The translations under genes were made by a program, and so were the position numbers. The notes below the pieces were generated by a model that saw only the letters and a list, made by a program, of their open reading frames with translations, had not been told where the DNA came from and made no database searches. Below are positions 11,111 to 23,600 of a DNA stretch of 64,000 nt, piece by piece (position 1 is the first letter of the stretch; each line of letters starts with the position of its first letter). The stretch spans positions 22,396,379 to 22,460,378 of the forward strand of contig NC_089830.1 of assembly GCF_035046505.1 (NCBI RefSeq). The letters run 5' to 3'. The stretch is from Tiliqua scincoides (Eukaryota > Chordata > Lepidosauria > Squamata > Scincidae).

Positions 11111-13197
11111 CTGCCCCTTTCCCTCTTCCTTTTTCTTTTCTTGTAAGTAATTTTTATTTTATTTTATTAGTTCTTAAGAGCATTTGTATAGAGGTACGGT
11201 GTTTGTATGATAGCTGAATCCCAGGCCATTAGAAAAGTTTTTAGTGGTGGAATGAATTGACAACAGGGTTGCTTAATTTTTTGTGGTTTTGATATTATAT
11301 ATTTTTTTTAATTAAAACATCAGTGTTTTAGGATTTCAGGTAAAATAATAAGCGGGAGGTGAATTTTTAAAAGAAGTTATCATCTCTATTTTGGGTTTTT
11401 CCCCTCTCCCTTGCTTCCGAACAGATCGATTTTTTTGGGTTTTTTTAATTTTTTTTTAAGAGATTAAGACAAATCGTTCCTACACAACAAAAAACATTGT
11501 TGCTATTATTATGATTGTTGTATGAGCAGGTTTTCATTAGGTTTGAGTTTTTTATATTGCTTACACCAGTCCCTCTGAAACGCAAAACCAAGGACTCTTA
11601 TTGGGAGATGATACTATGCCTTTGTAACTGGGAGGAGGGACAGGTGAAATCAAGGGAAAAATGGGGAAAAAAGGCAAAATTGGTATATCGAAAGATTTCT
11701 GAGTTGACTTGCAGAATTTGAGTGATTGTTGGAAAGTAGGACATAATTCTGTTTATATATATATAAATATATATATAAAGGAAAAAAAAAAAACCTGCAC
11801 AGAAAGAATATCTTATCAAATCATTTTGTTGTTTGACAGTTTGTGGGGGGGCAGGTGCAGAAAAGGGCTGTAATTCTGGGGGCGGATGGGAAGATTTGGA
11901 TCCACAGTCTGCAGGCATGGGGGGGGGGGTTCTTTTCACATTCCATCAACTGCTGGAGGGACTCCATGCAACAGATTGGAGCCAAAAGAGGAAGCAGGTA
12001 TGTCTTTACCCAGTTCGCCATCTCCGCTAGGGCTAAAGTGGGAAGGGGTTGTGATTCAGTAGTTGAGCGTGTGGGGGTTTCCCAGGTTCTGTCCCTGGCA
12101 TCTCTCTATAGGGCAGAGCAAAATCCCTGTCTGGGACCTTGCAGGGCCGCTGCCAGGCTGGGGTGTTAGTCTCAGGCTAGCTGCACCAAAAGTCAGACTC
12201 TGCAAGGCAGGTTCCTATGGAGCTGTGACTGTCCATCTCACAAGCAATTTGTATGGGGGGAGTCCATACCCAGTGGTTAGAGCATCTGCTTGGCATGCAG
12301 AAAGTCTTGGGTGCAGTCACCAAGTGGTGGGGCTTGAAAGGACATGAAGAAACAAGGATCACAATTGTTGTAGGAGACCACCAGGCAGAAGAGCTGCCAC
12401 CCTAGAAAGTGCAGTACGCATTTCAGCTGGAGATCAGTCTTGGGGTAATAGAGAGGCTGCACTATAAACAACCATAAAGGACTACCACCACGACCCCTGA
12501 AAAACTTGCACTCAGTAAATAAAGGCCTTCTCTGCCCGTTAGATCAGCTGTTTTAACTAAGTTATTTGAAGCAAGAAGCTGGCTTTGGGTAAGATAACTG
12601 CCTGTGCTCATAAGAGGTGGCCACCCCTCTTCCAGAGACCTCACATCCAACCCTGGAACTGCAAAAAGCATCCCAATTAGACTGCAGAGCAGCATTAAAA
12701 AGAGAGTTCAATGAAATGCCTAGACATGTTTTTTTTTTTTTAGTGGTCAGCAGCAAGGCAAGACTTTAAAATCAGATGGAAGTACCCATAAAACCACAGT
12801 CTAGGATGAAGCTGCCAACACCCAAAAGGCCCTATCCTTGGGTCTTTTTGAATAGTGGAGGAAGAGGGACAGGCATTTTGTGACTTCAGACAGTTGCCCT
12901 AAAAACAGAGCCAGGGAACCCACAAGAGGTCTTTTCCAGCGATTTTTTCAGCTACTGTGCTCCAAACTCCCATGGCACACCTATAGACCTTTCACGGCAC
13001 ACTGTCTGGGAATGACTGATAGTGACACAAAAGCTCAACAGAAGAAAGAAAGGGTGATAGGAGAAAGGGGATCAACAAGGATAGCATATGCCTTTTTCTC
13101 CCGGTTATGAAGACTATATGATGACATTCTCCCAAGACCCAAGTTGCATGCTAAAATTTACGATGTGTTACTTGAAACTAAATTCCCCCTCCCTAGC
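11111..13197. other. Intergenic, no gene seen
   Basis: The stretch is AT-rich after USF2. Two short tRNA-like SINE scraps (about 12049-12150 with TAGTTGAGCG and AGGTTCTGTCCC, and about 12268-12322 with GTGGTTAGAGCATCTG) are the only recognisable parts. Confidence 0.5.
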
Positions 13198-13205
13198 CTC
13201 TAGAG

Positions 13206-13484
13206 CAGTGGTTCCCAAATGTTTGGCGTCGGGACCCACTTTTTTAGAATGAGAATCTGTCAGGACCCACCAGAAGTGACATCATGACCAGAAATGACAT
13301 CATCAAGCAAGAAAATTTTTAACAATCCTAGGCTGCAATCCTACCTACGCTTAATACAGATCTGTAAAACATCTCCCCAAATGCAGTCATGTACCAGTTT
13401 AATATATTAAAAATATTGAAATGATTGGGGACCCTCCTGAAATTGGCTCGCGACCCACCTAGTGGGTCCCGACCTACAGTTCTG
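13206..13484 (+). mobile_element. hAT-type element, family B
   Basis: The element starts CAGTGGTTCCCAAATG. Perfect 8-bp target duplications CTCTAGAG lie at 13198-13205 and 13485-13492. Confidence 0.88.
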
Positions 13485-14272
13485 CTCTAGAGGAGTGTCT
13501 GCTCATATTGAAAACTCCCCAGTCCCCTGCTCTGAAGGCTGGCTACCACTGTCTAAATTCCAAATTTGGACGATAAGCTGCAGTTGATCGGTTAATCATC
13601 TCTGGCATAAGCAGATTAATCAGAGGGCCAGTGTTAATCAGCGGCGCTGGGAGTTCAAAGTGGACAGTCTCGTTTCTGGAGGCTGTTCTGTGTCGCAAAA
13701 GAACACAGTGGAGGTTTTGGCGAGCATGCAAATGTATTTAAATAGAACAAGCTCCAGGGCAGAGGTACAGCTAAAAATTCATGAACTGCTTGGCAGTTCT
13801 GTTAGTGTGCTGAACATGTTGATGAGTCCTTATTCTTGCCTTGTAGACCCTGCAAGTTCTGGTCTTCCCCCCCTTTTTTTTTTAACCAGCATGGCTATTT
13901 TTGTGGATTAGCCCAGTAGCATCTGCTTTCTCTGGGGTATGTTCGTGGGCTAGTTAGACGGGAGATGGCCCTAACTTGGTGGTAGATCTCCTACTTTGCA
14001 GCATCTCCAAACAGCAGGCTTCTGGATTTGATGTGCAGTATGTAAATGTATATAGTGAAGGTTGGTACGTCAAGAGCTGAGGGCTGTTTCTGCAGGACGG
14101 CTGCTGCTATATTAGGGAGCTGATTGACCCTGGATTGCTGTCTTGCTGAAACAGCAGCCCTGTAAAGTCACCCATTCAATTAAAAATGGCAGCCCCCTGG
14201 GGTGCTGTGAACCCCACACCACAACTATTGTGTCTGCCAGTACAATTCCATGGACTGCTTGGATCTGAAAGC

Positions 14273-14495
14273 CAGGATGGTGTAGTGGTTGGACCTGGAG
14301 TTGAACTAAGACTTGGAAGAACCAGGTTCAAATCCCCGCTCAGCTATGGTGTTCCCTGAAGTGACTTTGAGCTACTTGCTATCTCTCTGCCTAACCTACC
14401 TCACAGGGTTGTTGCCGAGATGAAGGAAGGAACCATGTACACCACCCTATGCTCCTTGGAGGAAAGGTGGTATAAAAATGGGGTGGGGGGGGGGG
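14273..14495 (+). mobile_element. Sauria-type SINE, near full length
   Basis: The A box (TGGTGTAGTGGTTGGA), the B box (GGTTCAAATCC), the central block CCTAACCTACCTCACAGGGT and the tail GGAGGAAAGGTGGTATAAAA follow in the usual order. Confidence 0.88.
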
Positions 14496-15640
14496 TGTTG
14501 TTACTTTTAGTGATGTATTTTCCAGGCACAGCTCAGAATTAGAATCAGTAGGACTCATAATGCTCTCCATGATGCTAGATTAGCCTGTACAACCCCAATG
14601 GTTCTTCTCTGGCTTGTATTTACTGAAGCCCTCCTTTTTAAAAAGAAGGATGATTATCGAGAGATGCCCCTGAACCACCTGGTTTGGGTAATCTTCAGGA
14701 TTACCTGGTTCAGATATACCTGTAATTCTGTATACCTTCAGAATACAAATCGGTTGAGCTTGTGAGCACTTGAAGGTCTTGCAAGCCATGAGAGCAGCGT
14801 CATTTCATTGTATTGCCCACTGCTAGATAGATGGAGCCCATGGCCACAGTGGAATCCAGGGCCTAGTGTTCACCGAGTGAGGCCATTTGCAGAGGAGTTT
14901 TGCTCCACTGTGTTAATGTGATTTTAGGCACTAAATTCTATTAAAAATAATATGATGCTGTAGGAACATGCGCCTTCGAGAGCCCTTCCAGGGCTGGGAG
15001 GGAGTGGATGTGACCTTTAATTTTCCTCTAATCCCTGTTTTGTCCCCACGTGCCTCTCCCTTCCCGGATGCTCTGCCTGTAGTAACAGTGTCCTTGAGCT
15101 GCTTTGACAACAAGCGAGATGACACCCCCACCCAGTGAAGGACACAACAGGACAAGCTGCCCAGGGGGACGGTGGCTCTTGGAGGCCGCTTGGCCAGCCT
15201 GCCTGTCGCCTGTCCGTTTTGGTGCCCGGCGCCACCCGCACTCTGTGATCTTGGCTGTCACTCTCCATGCCCCAGATGGAAAGAGGGGGAGATCAAGGGG
15301 GTAAACAGGGTTATGTTGCAAGCTTTCTCTGGTGTATTTGCAGAGTGAGCATCGGTCAGTCGCGCCCCCTGCCCTGTTTTTGGCTGATAATGTTGGGACG
15401 CTGTTGCTAGAGATGTGATCTGAGGATCCTATAGCTTCATGGCTGAAGGTGGGGGTGGGGCGGTGGGGAATCATATTCAGGTCTAGAAGTTCCATGCTGG
15501 GGAAAGCTTCACCTGCTGATGTCTTCAGAGACCGATGCTGCTAAGTGCACAGGAGCAGGTCAGGTCATTGTTTTCCTGGTCAGTTGACAACCCCAGGAGA
15601 CCCTATGCCTCGAAAGCTGGCAAGCTAACAAAAAGATTAT

Positions 15641-15732
15641 GGCTGCAATCCTAACTACACCTTCCTGAGGGTAAGCCCCATTGAACAAAATAGAACTTAC
15701 TTCTGAGTAGACCTGGTTAGGACTGTGCCCCA
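15641..15732. repeat. Palindromic MITE of about 90 bp
   Basis: The ends are GGCTGCAATCCTA and TTAGGACTGTGCC. The centre folds back as GTAAGCCCCATT against AATAGAACTTACT. The same family recurs at 40921, 46441, 49300, 52429, 54647 and 58667. Confidence 0.7.
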
Positions 15733-15874
15733 AGTCGGTTCCTACCTCCACAGCCTAATGAGTTCCAGTTCTCTTTTTCAGTACAATTGTAACATTTTGC
15801 AAATGGGACGCTATCACCCAAGAAAGTCGGTTGCTGCTTCTTGATGATGATGATGATGATGATAGTAATATCTC

Positions 15875-15970
15875 CTAATTTCTTTGTAAAGCATAATGTA
15901 CATGGACAGCTGTTGATGATGATGATAATAAAACTGTCCTTGTGTATTATGCTTTACAAAGAAATTAGGG
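15875..15970. repeat. Foldback repeat
   Basis: CTAATTTCTTTGTAAAGCAT and its near-perfect inverse ATGCTTTACAAAGAAATTAG flank a loop holding a short GAT microsatellite. Confidence 0.8.
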
Positions 15971-16019
15971 GATAGGACCCTGCCTTAAGTGGATTACAAT
16001 CTAGATAGCTGAAGGAAGG

Positions 16020-19000
16020 GGAGGTGACCAGAAATGGGTAGCTAGAATATGCTACTATTTCAGATACTCCTTGTGTGCCCATTTCCAGAGCTGCAACCAC
16101 CAGAGCAAGGGGTGCAGTAAGGTTGGCATCATTGGGCAGCCTTCAGAAGGGCCCACTGTGGATCTTTGAGACCACTGTGTGATGGGAACAATGGAGTGAC
16201 TTACTTGGACCCAACCCAGACAGAGGGGGCCTTTTTGGGGGGTGGGGTGGCTGTTGCCAAGAGGCACCTGAAACAGACCAAAGTTTGAAGAAGGGCAAGT
16301 CTAGCAACTTCACTCCAACATTTTAATACTCGTAACCAACTTCTCCAAAAAGCAAGACTAGAAAGAGGTCCCGTAATAGAAGGACAATGGTTGATAAATA
16401 GGAATAATTGGAATTAGAACTTACAAGGCTGGTCTCCCAGTTTGGCATCACTGAGTAAGTACTGTGGACCCAAGTCCACAGAGAGCCTGTGGCCCCCCTA
16501 TGTTCATTTATGTGCCCAAACATGCTCCTTTCTCCATTGACTCTACCTGTGCCACACCTGTCTTCCACACACACTTAGGGAAGATGTGCCACCCATAGCA
16601 TGAGCTGTTGAGAACAGTAGACACTGTGTATAGGTTGCCAAACCACGAACGAAGCAGAACAACTGATGGGATTTAATCTTTAGGGTGGACAAGCATCGGT
16701 CCGGCCCAACATTTGACCTGAAAACAAACTTCCGCTTCCTCCTTCCCTGGCTGATTTCTTCCATGGCAATCGACCCACTAAGATCAACTTCCTGTATGGG
16801 AGTTTCTTGAGATAAACTTTCTGCATCTTCATTGTTTTGGGGGCTTTTCTGTGGCCCATAAAGAGTCTTTCTGGGAGCCAGCAACATATTCCGCAAACTG
16901 CCCATTCATAATTTCCCCCCCCCCAATGGATTGGCTGGGGATTCCTCTCCAAGATGGATGGAATTTGTCTAATTAAAAATAAATAAAATCAATGAGTTGT
17001 TTCTCCCAAGGACAACCATAGACAGGGCCTGCATGTTTTGCAGAAATAATGCATTGGAGGTAATACTTAATAACTGAATAATAATAAGATATAGAAGACT
17101 TAAGAATGACTTTGTGGCCTGTTCCATTGTACGTTCCCTTTCCCCTGCCTGGGACTGATGTTGCCAAGGTCGCTGATCCTGAGCCAGGGTGCATGGAAGG
17201 GAAGGTGTGTGTCCTGGCGCCTTTCGGTCTACATTTGGGCGACCGAGAGGAGCCAGGTCGGCTGGAACCCAGCCAAATCCCATCAGGGATGCAAGCAGTG
17301 TGGAGAAAGGGCAAACAAGCTGTCCGATTTGGACTCTGAGCGCATGCCTTCCCTGAGAGGGTGGCAGCCCCATGTTCATGCAAGGGAGCCTCGCTCTTTC
17401 CCTGAAAGGGAACTGTCTGTCACTGAACTTGGCGCACTGAGGTCGAAGGGAGACTTTCCCGTAATACACACGCTGTCAGTGCATATTGATTATCCATTGT
17501 TCCAAAAAGCTTATATTTGACTGCTGACGCATCAGCACTGGGCAGTCTCTGCCCCAAGGAGTTTCCAGTTTCAGGTGCTTTTACAATCAGGAGGGTGGAA
17601 ATGGATGGAGAAGCATCATGAGGCTATTGGTGTGCTAGCACAAGGTCACAGAAGTTGTCGTGTGTTGGAGACAAAAAAAAAAATTCAAAACCTCATTTCC
17701 CAGCCCAGTGAACTTAACCCATCTTCAAAATGAGAAAACACAAGTCTATTCATAGTAAATAATATGAATAGGTTTTCAGCAATATCTCATTAGGTGGGAG
17801 GAAGGCACGCCAGGTATTTCTAATGGCTTAACAAACACATTTTGAGTCCTGGAAAACCCCTTGGGATAAGATTTGCAATTGGTCATCAGTACTGCTTCAA
17901 AAGGTAAATGCTCATGAAGTTTTGATGAAGGGAGGGGGTCTTGCTCAGCTCTCCCTGGAGATGCACTAAGAAGTGAATTTTAATAGACTTAAGGAAAATC
18001 AAATACTAATTTCGTCTGCTTCAAGATTCAACACAAACATATCTCCTCCTGTCCCAAATCTCTGGTAGCCAAGATGCACTGGTTTACTCCTATGTGAATT
18101 GGAGGTGCATCTTGCATTAAGCAGGTTTTCTAGACTGTGCAAGACTTAAGAGTTAGCTCTTGGAGAAGTCTTGGAGACTCTTGGAGAAGCCAGCCCTCTG
18201 TGAATTCTACTTGATTTCTGGAAGAGCCCCCTCTGAGAGCTGGCAATTCTGCAGCATTAGGGGGTGATTGGGACTGAAATAACCCATTTCCAGGGGATGT
18301 TTATTGGAAGAAGTAATGGCAGAGCAAGAAATCGTTCTGGGGATAGCCTCTTCTGAGAATAAGTATTTGCACTCACACGTATCTTCAATTTCATACACTG
18401 GTTTCTCATGGCACACTATTGTGTGCTGGAGCACAGCTCAGAAATTACTAATCAAACCACTTGAATGGACATTTCTTGAAGATCTGAATGGAAACTAATC
18501 TGGCTGCCAGCCTTTTCAAGGAGTGGAGATAATATCCCAAGAAATTCTCGGCTCTCTTGTCCAGACTAGATGTGATGATGGAGATCTGTGATCGGATCTC
18601 CCATCCCTTTGTGTGTGGATAAAAAGCAGGAAGATTTTGCCTGGGATCACAGTGCAACACCAGACCCCGTGCAGCTATTTGCCTCATTAGGAAAAGCTCA
18701 GGCATATACAAATGGACAGAGTATTAAACACATTTATTGTGTTAAGGGAAAACTTATGCACCCAAAAAGGCCAAATAGCAGCTGTGGGGGAAACTGTTTT
18801 CATCAGGATTGCAGTGTGGGGGAGGGGGAGTTAAACCCCTTCTCCCCCCCCATGCCATGGCCCCAATCTAAATTTGAATTAAACCCTCTTTCTGCTGCTC
18901 TGTACCCTAATATGAACAGAGTTTACCAAGAATCTTCATCATTTCATCAAGCTTGGCTCTGACATCTTTCTCTCTCTAACCACCACCAATTTCCTTCACC

Positions 19001-19195
19001 CCAAACCTCCCTGAAACTTGAATGAAAGAACAACAGTAAAAAAAAAAAATTGCAAATGCCTATTGAGTCAGCTAGCTTTGATGGCATCCCTGAAAAGGAA
19101 AGAGTTTGGGTTAGGAGACGAGGATCCAAGTGGTTCTTGATATGAACCCAGCAGAAATATTTGCTATTTAGTGCAAAAGAGAACAGAACAAATGA
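16020..19195. other. Intergenic, no gene seen
   Basis: I find no exon with family similarity on either strand. The longer open frames here (for example about 16.55-17.5 kb) have no recognisable domain. Confidence 0.5.
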
Positions 19196-19198
19196 CTG

Positions 19199-19361
19199 GG
19201 GGCCCAATCCTATCCAATTTTCCAGTGCCAGGATAGCTGTGCCAATGGGGTGGGGCAGCAATCACAGAGGCCTCCTTAAGGTATGGGAATTTTTGTTATC
19301 TTATCTTGGGGTTGTATTGCGGCTGCACTGGTGCTGGAAAATTGAATAGGATTGGGCCCTT
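19199..19361. repeat. Terminal-inverted-repeat MITE, GGCCCAATCCTATCC family
   Basis: The ends GGCCCAATCCTATCCAATTT and AAATTGAATAGGATTGGGCC are inverse copies, with GTGCCA/TGGTGC inside. Relatives lie at 20078-20257 and 56216-56355. Confidence 0.75.
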
Positions 19362-19742
19362 AGATTACTCCTGTTGAATACAACAGGAGGGAGTGAAACA
19401 CTTTGAAACCAGTGCCATTTAAAATGCTTACTTTGGCTTGATTCTCTCTTTAAAAGTGAGATTTGTATCTCATTTTTCTATCAAAGGATAGCCAAGCTAC
19501 TGAATAGACCCAAGATTTCTTTTTTAAGTATAAAAATACTATACAAAACTATGATTCAGTCTAACTAGAAACTTTTTTCCTTCCAGATTAAAACATAACA
19601 AAACATTAACATGTAAATGTCACAGTTTTGAAAAGAAGCCTGCATATTATATATATGTTAATGTCAATTTCTCAGTTATCTTTATGAACAATTTCACAAA
19701 TTGCTCCAAGGAGTAAATTTTGTTTATTTTTTTTTTTTAGAT

Positions 19743-19945
19743 TGCAAGCAATCAGGCAATTTTTATTTTGAAATTATATAGCTCATAAAATTCTGTCTGC
19801 ATTTGTAGTTATGTCCTTATTTCTCTGATAATTTTTATCAGATAAATCAAGCAATTTTTATTTTGAAATTTGTATCTCATAAATTGTATTTGCATTTGTA
19901 ATTATGTCCTTTTTCACCTGATAATTTCTCTGTTGCAATTCTCTT
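19743..19945. repeat. Imperfect tandem duplication, unit about 110 bp
   Basis: GCAATTTTTATTTTGAAATT, then CATTTGTAGTTATGTCCTT and a CTGATAATTT block, occur twice in the same order. Confidence 0.7.
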
Positions 19946-20077
19946 ACCTTTGTTTTGCTGTTTTTGTGGTTTTCTTGTATGTGTTGGTGGATTTTAAATA
20001 ATGATGATTGTTTTAAAGAAAAGAAAATCAATTTAAGTTTTTTTTAAAATGAATTGATGCAATTTAGGGGGACGCAG

Positions 20078-20257
20078 GACCCAATCCTATCCAACTTTCC
20101 AGTACTGGTGCAGCTGCAATTCACCTCCAAGATAAGGAAACAAATGTTCCCATACCTTAAGGAGGCCTCTGTGACTGCCTCCCCACTATGGGATGAAGTG
20201 CACACCCCATTGGCACAGCTGCACTGGCACTGGAAAATTGGATAGGATTGGGCCCTA
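20078..20257. repeat. Terminal-inverted-repeat MITE, second copy
   Basis: CCCAATCCTATCCAACTTTC at the left and its inverse GAAAATTGGATAGGATTGGG at the right enclose AAGGAGGCCTCTGTGACTGC, shared with the copies at 19199 and 56216. Confidence 0.75.
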
Positions 20258-21197
20258 AGTTTCTAAGTGCAGCTAGCTTGGATGACAGATACTGATAGTT
20301 ATCTGTGAAATTATACTAAACATGCCCTAGTAGCAAAAATATGTGGAGTTCTTTACTTTGGCTTCATTTTCTCTTTAAAAAGACTTGTATCTCACTTTCA
20401 AATGATTAGAGCATTCTAAAGGCTGAAAAGTATTTAAAAAATTTATTTAAATAAAACAAAAGGAGGTCATTTGAGGAAAAAGTTGTGTTATGCCTATTTT
20501 GTTTTAAGTTATTTCATTCATGAAGTTCCCCATAGGAGTATTTGTGGTGTCTTTGATTTTCTTCAGTGAAAGAGTTTAAAGTTAAAACTCTTGAAATGTA
20601 TAGTCTGGAGATCTTTTCATTTACTGTACTTCTGTTTTCTCCAGAGTCACAATTCCCAGTGTATTGCATAGTTGCCCGTAAACATACAAATCTTATCAAT
20701 CTCATGCTGCCAACTGAACTTCGGGAGACAGATTCTGATAGCTCACTCAACTAGGAGGTAAGTCAACAAAATGACCCACTTGTTCCAGATTCAAAAACCA
20801 AGGAATAGATCTGGGTTCAGCCTGTAGGCAATTATTGAAGCAAAAAGCATTTCTAACCCGAAAACTGGAAATCAAATTATCCCACATTTTAACCATTCGG
20901 ACAGCTTAAGTAATAGTGGGGGGGAAAACCATTTTCCTGTCAATCATAGGGCTCCTCCAGAAATAGTGTGAAGATCTCTTAAAATGTTGTGTGCCTCTAG
21001 CATTGTAAGCTACAATCTAATCCACATTTACTTGGGTGTAAGACCTACTGACATCAGTCTGGAAGCAAGCTTAGAATTGCACTGAGTCGACCAGAGGTGG
21101 GATAAACATATTGAAAATATCATATTAGATAAATAAACAGCTTGGTAGGAATTGTCTGCTCTCTATAGTAGAGAGCACACCTGTGGACCATTCACAT

Positions 21198-21305
21198 TCA
21201 GGGTGACCAGACATTCTGTTTTTCCAGGACATGTCCTCTTTTTCAGTCTTGTGTCCTGGAAAAGAACTTAAATGTTAAACATAGGATGTCTGGTCACCCT
21301 GAATG
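21198..21305. repeat. Foldback element, GGTGACCAGAC ends
   Basis: CACATTCAGGGTGACCAGAC at the left is the exact inverse of the right end GTCTGGTCACCCTGAATGTG. The body (GTCCTCTTTTTC, TCCTGGAAAAG) is shared with the larger hAT element at 45656-46014. Confidence 0.8.
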
Positions 21306-21623
21306 TGCGCCCGCGCCTTGAATTTTCTGTTACTTTTTTTTCAGTAGTATATTGAAATGTTCCATTATCCTTCCCAGAGAGAGAGAGAGAGATTTGGACC
21401 AAAATGGTTCTGAAGACAAGAAGCACCTAATAATCGAATCGGCCATTGTTAGCTATTTAATCCCTGCAATTTAATGATCCAGTCATTGATCCTAATTTAA
21501 TAATTTGTATCTCTAGGATCATGATTGCTCTATTGGCTCAAATGAGTTGCAAAGGGGTTGGTATCCATTCTCACCCACTGAGTCTCAAGCTGAAATCAAT
21601 TTGAATTACGGTTTGTCCTGGGG

Positions 21624-22692
21624 CAGTGTTTTCCAAACTGTGGCTCCAGACCCATGGGTGGGTTGCGACCTGATTTTCGGTGGGTCACAAAGTGCTGAGC
21701 TGAACTTCCAATGTAAACACAGGTGATGGCAAGATCAGATAACTAATTGCCTCAAGCCAGCGGCAAACTCAGTATCTCAATGGTTTCCAAACTGTGGGCT
21801 AAGAGTGGGTCGCAACCAAATTTTTGGTGGTTCTTGTAGTGCCAAGCAGAGCCTCCAATGAAAACACAGGTGATGGAAAGACCAAATAACTAACTGCCTC
21901 CAACCCTTAGGCAAGTGGTTCTCACACATTTAGCAAAGGGACCCACTTTTTAGAATGAGAATCTGTCAGGACCCACCGGAAGTGATGTCATGATCAGAAG
22001 TGACATCCTCAAGCAGGAAAATTTTTTACAATCCTAGGCTGCAGTCCTATCCACACTTACCCAGGGGTAAGCCCCATTTACTATCATTGTTAAAAGAGTA
22101 TACATAGTAGCTTGTTAAAAGTATAGGTCTATAACATTTCCCCAAAGCCAGTCACATAGCGTGGTAGCATCAAGTCTAATATATTAAAAATAAAATATTG
22201 AAATGAATGGGGACCCACCTGAAATTGGCTCGCGACTCACCTAATGGGTCCCAACCCACAGTTTGAGAAACACTGCCTTAGGCTATTCAAAAATCAAATA
22301 GCTGCTAATTACACTGCAAACAGCTCAGCTCCTGGAGTTTGCAAGAAAGCTGCTAATTGCCTTACAAAGAACTCAGTTTCTTGCAGTTTGCAGTTTGTAA
22401 ATATGGAGAGATGAATATGTCTTAACTGATGCCTCCTAATAAAGGATTTAAAAAAAACAAAAACAAAAAATTTTGTTTTAATTTTTCTGGGGAGAAATGG
22501 GAAAGGAGAGCATTAATTAAAGTTCATTAGGGCCGCCTCATTAAAAGAAATGGATCATTCATTTGTAAAATAAGTAAATAAATAAATAAATTTCTAGATT
22601 TTTTGTTTTTATGTCTTGAAAAGCTAGGTGGGTTCTGATAGAGTGTCATTTTAAAAAGTGGGTCCCAGTGCTAAAAAGTTTGGGAACCACTG
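21624..22692 (-). mobile_element. hAT-type element, family B, composite
   Basis: The left end is CAGTGTTTTCCAAACTG and the right end AGTTTGGGAACCACTG. The flanks are TCCTGGGG (21616-21623) and TCGTAGGG (22693-22700). The left end is duplicated (21624-21777 and 21778-21904). A further hAT copy is inserted at 21912-22275. Confidence 0.75.
21912..22275 (+). mobile_element. hAT-type element, family B, nested
   Basis: CAAGTGGTTCTCACAC at the left and GTTTGAGAAACACTG at the right lie between two copies of CCTTAGG(C). It sits inside the composite element at 21624-22692 and is therefore younger. Confidence 0.82.
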
Positions 22693-22700
22693 TCGTAGGG

Positions 22701-23337
22701 TATATTTCAAATCCAAACCCTGGCTGCTGTTTTTCCTACATATCCTGTAAGCTGTTCCGTAGAACAAGAGCTGATCAATGCTTAGTGATGGAAACCATGG
22801 TGTCATTTCTGAGGGTACCCCAAGAACTATGTTCCTCTCCCCATGGGATGCCTCTGTTTCCACTCTGGTTTGTTTTTTGTTTTTTTTAATCCCATATTAT
22901 TCTCCCAATACTTCCTCTGCTCAACTATGGGGAAAATGTTGCAAAACTTGGGAAATGTCAAGAGAACATCAAGTCTTATTTCCACAGTTCGACCGTTTTT
23001 GTTTTTTAATTAGCAGATCTGAAAATTACAGTAAATGGACTAGAACCGTTGGGGAAACCCCAGAAAGGATTAAAGAGCAAAAGCCCCAAAAGAATGCATT
23101 ACGTACTAAAGCCTGTTCTCCCTGCTGCTCACGGTTAACCTTTCAAATGATTCCCTACTGTGGTGCTCGGGAACCTGGTGTAAATGGGGCCGCAAGAGTG
23201 TCACTGAGCAACCTCAGATTACATCAGTTGGGAAATCCAGCCCATTTTTGTGTGATTGAGGCATACGTGTTACTGATCCAATGTGATAAGCTTTATTGAC
23301 CTATTTGTTCAGGGGTTATCTCTTCCAAATGTGTACC
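22701..23337. other. HAMP upstream region
   Basis: There is no gene or repeat recognised. GATA-like motifs (TGATAAG at about 23284, TTATC at about 23315) are present. I see no GGCGCC, the core of the mammalian BMP-response element. Confidence 0.4.
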
Positions 23338-23346
23338 TTCTTGGAA
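23338..23346 (+). promoter_or_regulatory. HAMP: STAT3-type site in the HAMP promoter
   Basis: TTCTTGGAA lies 45 bp upstream of the TATA box. The same nine bases form the STAT3 element through which interleukin-6 induces human hepcidin. Conservation of sequence and approximate distance suggests an inflammatory response. Binding here is inferred. Confidence 0.7.
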
Positions 23347-23391
23347 TGCAGAGGATTGGATGATTCCAACTCGGGGCAGGACTTTTTGGAG

Positions 23392-23398
23392 TATAAAA
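23392..23398 (+). promoter_or_regulatory. HAMP: HAMP TATA box
   Basis: TATAAAA lies about 30 bp before the likely start of transcription (around 23421-23425) and 125 bp before the hepcidin ATG. It is the only good TATA box near the gene. Confidence 0.8.
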
Positions 23399-23522
23399 GT
23401 AGCCTGCTCATTCAGTCAGGGATTATAGCACTTTGGCTTGTCCCAGAGAGAGAGCGGAACAGCTGGACCGAAAAGGAACCCGACCCAGAGAACAGACCCA
23501 GGACCCATCTCAAGAACTGAAG

Positions 23523-23600
23523 ATGAAACTTCAACTGGTCTGCCTCATCGTGGTCCTGCTCACTGCTGCTACCAGGAATCTCTGTGCCTTCAAAATACAG
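23523..23600 (+). CDS. HAMP: HAMP exon 1: signal peptide
   Basis: The exon holds 26 codons from ATG to FKIQ and ends at a CAG|GTGAGA donor. Confidence 0.95.
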
